From: Oscillospiraceae bacterium
Lineage (GTDB): Bacteria; Bacillota; Clostridia; Oscillospirales; Ruminococcaceae
Assembly (NCBI GenBank): GCA_017544185.1
Contig: JAFYEQ010000018.1
Span: 1-6,275 of the forward strand
Reading direction: 5' to 3'
DNA: 6,275 bases
Every line of letters starts with the position of its first letter. The first letter of the stretch is position 1. The translations under genes were made by a program, and so were the position numbers. Positions 4,658 to 6,275 of this stretch are shown here, in pieces. Below the pieces are notes generated by a model, which did no database searches, had not been told where the DNA came from, and worked only from the letters and a program-made list of their open reading frames with translations.

Positions 4658-5947
4658 CTATTCTTCTTCCTTCTCGGTCTTCTCCTCGGGATGATGACGG
4701 AAGCGGGCGACTATCTCCGCCACGATGTCGCGCTTGACGGCGCCTTCGCTGCCGGGGAGGACGGATCCGTCCGTATAGTAGTCGTCGGTATTCGGTGACA
4801 AGCCCTTCTGCTTGAGAACAGACTCCACCACGTCCTTGACCACGTCATACAGCACTGCGAATATAGGCACGCCCAGCACCATACCGGGGAAGCCGAACAT
4901 ACCGCCGCCTACGAATATGGCGAACATCACCCAGAAGGGCGAGAGCCCCGTGGAATCGCCCAGTATGCGGGGACCGAGGATATTTCCATCGAACTGCTGG
5001 AGCAGTATCACCATGATGACGAACACCAGTGCCTGCTTGGGATCTGAGAGCAGGAGCAGGAGCCCTGCGGGAACGGCACCTATGATCGGGCCGAAGAAGG
5101 GTATGATATTGGTGACGCCAATGATCACCGATATCAGGAGCGCATAGTCCAGACGCATTATCTTCATGACTATGAAGCAGATCACGCCGATGATGGCAGA
5201 GTCCAGTATCTTACCCGACAGGAAGCCTACCACCGACTTGTTGGTACGAGCCAGCAGTGAGAACAGATGCTCTCTGGGGGACTGTGGAAGACAGGCAGTC
5301 GCCAGCTTGCGTCCCTGAGCGATGAATTTGTCCTTGTCTATCAGGAAGTATATCGCCACGATGAAGCCGATGATGAAGTTGCCTATACCGCCGATGATGC
5401 CCGTGGCACCTGTCTTTATCTTGCTGCCCCATTCTGCCAGATTGGGGCCTATGTTATTGAGTATGCCCATCACGGACATGCGCATCTGGTCGAAGGCATT
5501 GTTGGCGTAGGCTGCAAGGTCTGGAGAGTTCTCCAGCACCTTGTTGATCCATTTGTATATGTTCTCCAGATACAGGTTCATATTATTGAGTATCCCCTGT
5601 ATGCTCTCGAACATCTGAGGTACGATTATCGCTATCAGCGCCGCTATGATCCCCATACCTATGAGCACGGATATGATCGACGCCGCAGTACGGCAAAGTC
5701 TGGGATGAGGCTGCTTTTTCTCGATAAGCAGCTTCAGGAGCTTCTCGATGCGTACCATGATGGGGTCGAGCAGATACGCTATGACAAAGCCCCATAGCAC
5801 AGCCGATATAGCCGAGAAGAAATCCTTCACCGTGCTCACTATCGACGGTATCTTATATGTCACCAACACTATCAGCAGACACACCACGAATGTGATCACG
5901 GCGTACACCGATACTGTCAGGTATTTGTCGTTCCATTTTATCTTCAT
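4658..5947 (-). CDS. AI-2E family (PerM/YdiK/TqsA-like) integral membrane protein
   Basis: This 429-residue polytopic membrane protein is a member of the AI-2E transporter family (PF01594). Hydrophobic segments lie near residues 12-31, 44-62, 88-109, 181-203, 247-264, 267-300, 304-317 and 337-366. The long hydrophilic stretch at about 112-178 is the family's characteristic region between the third and fourth segments. Signature motifs are GVTNIIPFFGPIIGAVPA at 277-294 and DGNILGPRILG at 320-330. Family members have been linked to export of autoinducer-2, Na+/H+ exchange or envelope functions, so the substrate is unknown. The C-terminal tail (about 380-429) is hydrophilic and ends in a charged run EEKTEKEEE. 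The start ATG 5945-5947 has GGGAG six bases upstream. The gene has its own consensus promoter and ends beside heptad array B. Confidence 0.92.
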   Translation of the reverse strand: MKIKWNDKYLTVSVYAVITFVVCLLIVLVTYKIPSIVSTVKDFFSAISAVLWGFVIAYLLDPIMVRIEKLLKLLIEKKQPHPRLCRTAASIISVLIGMGIIAALIAIIVPQMFESIQGILNNMNLYLENIYKWINKVLENSPDLAAYANNAFDQMRMSVMGILNNIGPNLAEWGSKIKTGATGIIGGIGNFIIGFIVAIYFLIDKDKFIAQGRKLATACLPQSPREHLFSLLARTNKSVVGFLSGKILDSAIIGVICFIVMKIMRLDYALLISVIIGVTNIIPFFGPIIGAVPAGLLLLLSDPKQALVFVIMVILLQQFDGNILGPRILGDSTGLSPFWVMFAIFVGGGMFGFPGMVLGVPIFAVLYDVVKDVVESVLKQKGLSPNTDDYYTDGSVLPGSEGAVKRDIVAEIVARFRHHPEEKTEKEEE

Positions 5948-5948
5948 A

Positions 5949-5968
5949 ATATGCTCCCGGGAGGATAT
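5949..5968. promoter_or_regulatory. Near-perfect palindrome covering the ribosome binding site of the membrane-protein gene
   Basis: CTCCCGGGAG at 5954-5963 is a perfect 10-base palindrome. It extends to ATAT on both sides with one mismatched pair (5953/5964), making 20 bases in all. The Shine-Dalgarno GGGAG (minus strand, 5954-5958) lies inside it, six bases before ATG 5945-5947. It is placed between the probable transcription start and the start codon, so it could be an operator or could let transcripts mask the ribosome site. A function is not established. Confidence 0.5.
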
Positions 5969-5982
5969 GATATCTTGACTAT

Positions 5983-6011
5983 ATTATACCACATCATGCA
6001 GGCTTTGTCAA
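5983..6011 (-). promoter_or_regulatory. Consensus sigma-A promoter of the AI-2E family gene
   Basis: On the minus strand TTGACA (6006-6011) and TATAAT (5983-5988) are 17 bases apart, again a perfect consensus, with TGG before the -10 giving an extended -10. The start of transcription should be near 5976, leaving about 29 bases of leader. It lies downstream of the terminator-like hairpin at 6053-6078, so the membrane-protein gene is probably its own transcription unit. Confidence 0.88.
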
Positions 6012-6052
6012 TCACGGCAGCATCGAAATTTGATACGATCGCCACGATATAA

Positions 6053-6078
6053 GAGAGGAGGACATACGCCCTCCTCTC
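6053..6078 (-). terminator. Probable terminator of the gene at the right edge
   Basis: GAGAGGAGG at 6053-6061 pairs perfectly over 9 bp with CCTCCTCTC at 6070-6078, around an 8-base loop. It lies six bases past the stop of the unidentified minus-strand gene. The minus-strand sequence after the stem is TTATATCG, a weak T-tract. It separates that gene from the promoter of the membrane-protein gene. Confidence 0.7.
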
Positions 6079-6084
6079 ATATGA

Positions 6085-6275
6085 TCAGAAAATATCCTTC
6101 GTCGTCTCTTCCATGGATATCGTCTCGTACTTGCCCTTCATCGCCTTCTGTATGGACCGATAGTTCTTCGCAGAGGGCGCGGAGTGTTTGAAGACCACCA
6201 CATCCGACCTCTGATAGCCGTATGTCTTCTTCCATTTTGCGGGATCGGTCTCATAGTCGACGGCATAGTCCTGAC
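6085..6275 (-). CDS. Unidentified protein, C-terminal 62 residues (5' end beyond the window)
   Basis: A minus-strand frame is open from the right window edge to TGA at 6085-6087. It encodes 62 residues starting QDYAVDYETDPAKWKK and ending MEETTKDIF. I do not recognise the family. The fragment is hydrophilic, rich in lysine, tyrosine and charged residues, with a short hydrophobic patch in RSDVVVFKHSAP and no membrane segment or cysteine. Support for its being real comes from GC-rich third positions like its neighbours, the same strand as the rest of the block, and a 9-bp terminator-like hairpin six bases after the stop. It could be the tail of a larger enzyme or a small cytosolic protein. Confidence 0.6.
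   Translation of the reverse strand, partial: QDYAVDYETDPAKWKKTYGYQRSDVVVFKHSAPSAKNYRSIQKAMKGKYETISMEETTKDIF

Noticed and set aside
4501..4737. 78-residue + strand frame across heptad array B
   Set aside because: It crosses the promoter, the hairpin run and the 3' end of the opposite gene, and matches nothing.

Overview
The window looks like a piece of a Gram-positive Clostridia chromosome, most likely a Ruminococcus-like member of the Oscillospiraceae. The evidence is GC-rich third positions combined with frequent ATA isoleucine codons, consensus sigma-A promoters (TTGACA-17-TATAAT), a textbook GGAGGT Shine-Dalgarno site, and proteins of a fermentative anaerobe type (a ferredoxin-domain aldo/keto reductase and a class I DAHP synthase). 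The genus is an inference; no rRNA or other marker is present.

Layout. On the + strand, 1-792 is the 3' part of an aldo/keto reductase with two [4Fe-4S] motifs. It converges on a minus-strand block of five genes, read right to left: an unidentified gene entering from the right edge (6275-6085), an AI-2E/PerM-family membrane protein (5947-4658), a DAHP synthase (about 4437-3406), cysteinyl-tRNA synthetase (3285-1876) and a TtcA-like PP-loop tRNA thiolation enzyme (1879-1091). The last two overlap as ATGA and are surely co-transcribed. The membrane protein and the DAHP synthase each have their own extended consensus promoter. DAHP synthase could read through a 120-base gap into cysS and ttcA, although a hairpin lies in that gap.

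Functionally this is mostly housekeeping: entry to aromatic amino acid synthesis, charging of tRNA-Cys, sulfur modification of tRNA, and a membrane permease-like protein. No phage, transposase, CRISPR, toxin or defence gene is visible.

The unusual content is intergenic. Between the two convergent genes (793-1090) lies an orphan fragment matching the C-terminal end of a SpoIIE/PP2C-type phosphatase. It runs directly into a 15-unit heptanucleotide array (GACAAGR), followed by three hairpins. A second, much shorter heptad array (AGAGTTR on the minus strand) sits just after the membrane-protein gene, enclosed by a 9-bp inverted repeat and next to three more hairpins. Both arrays vary by a G/A transition at a single position of the 7-mer, and both have the purine-rich strand on the sense strand of the gene they follow. 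I see no complete new system, but these paired heptad/hairpin regions and the stranded gene fragment are the parts worth following up.
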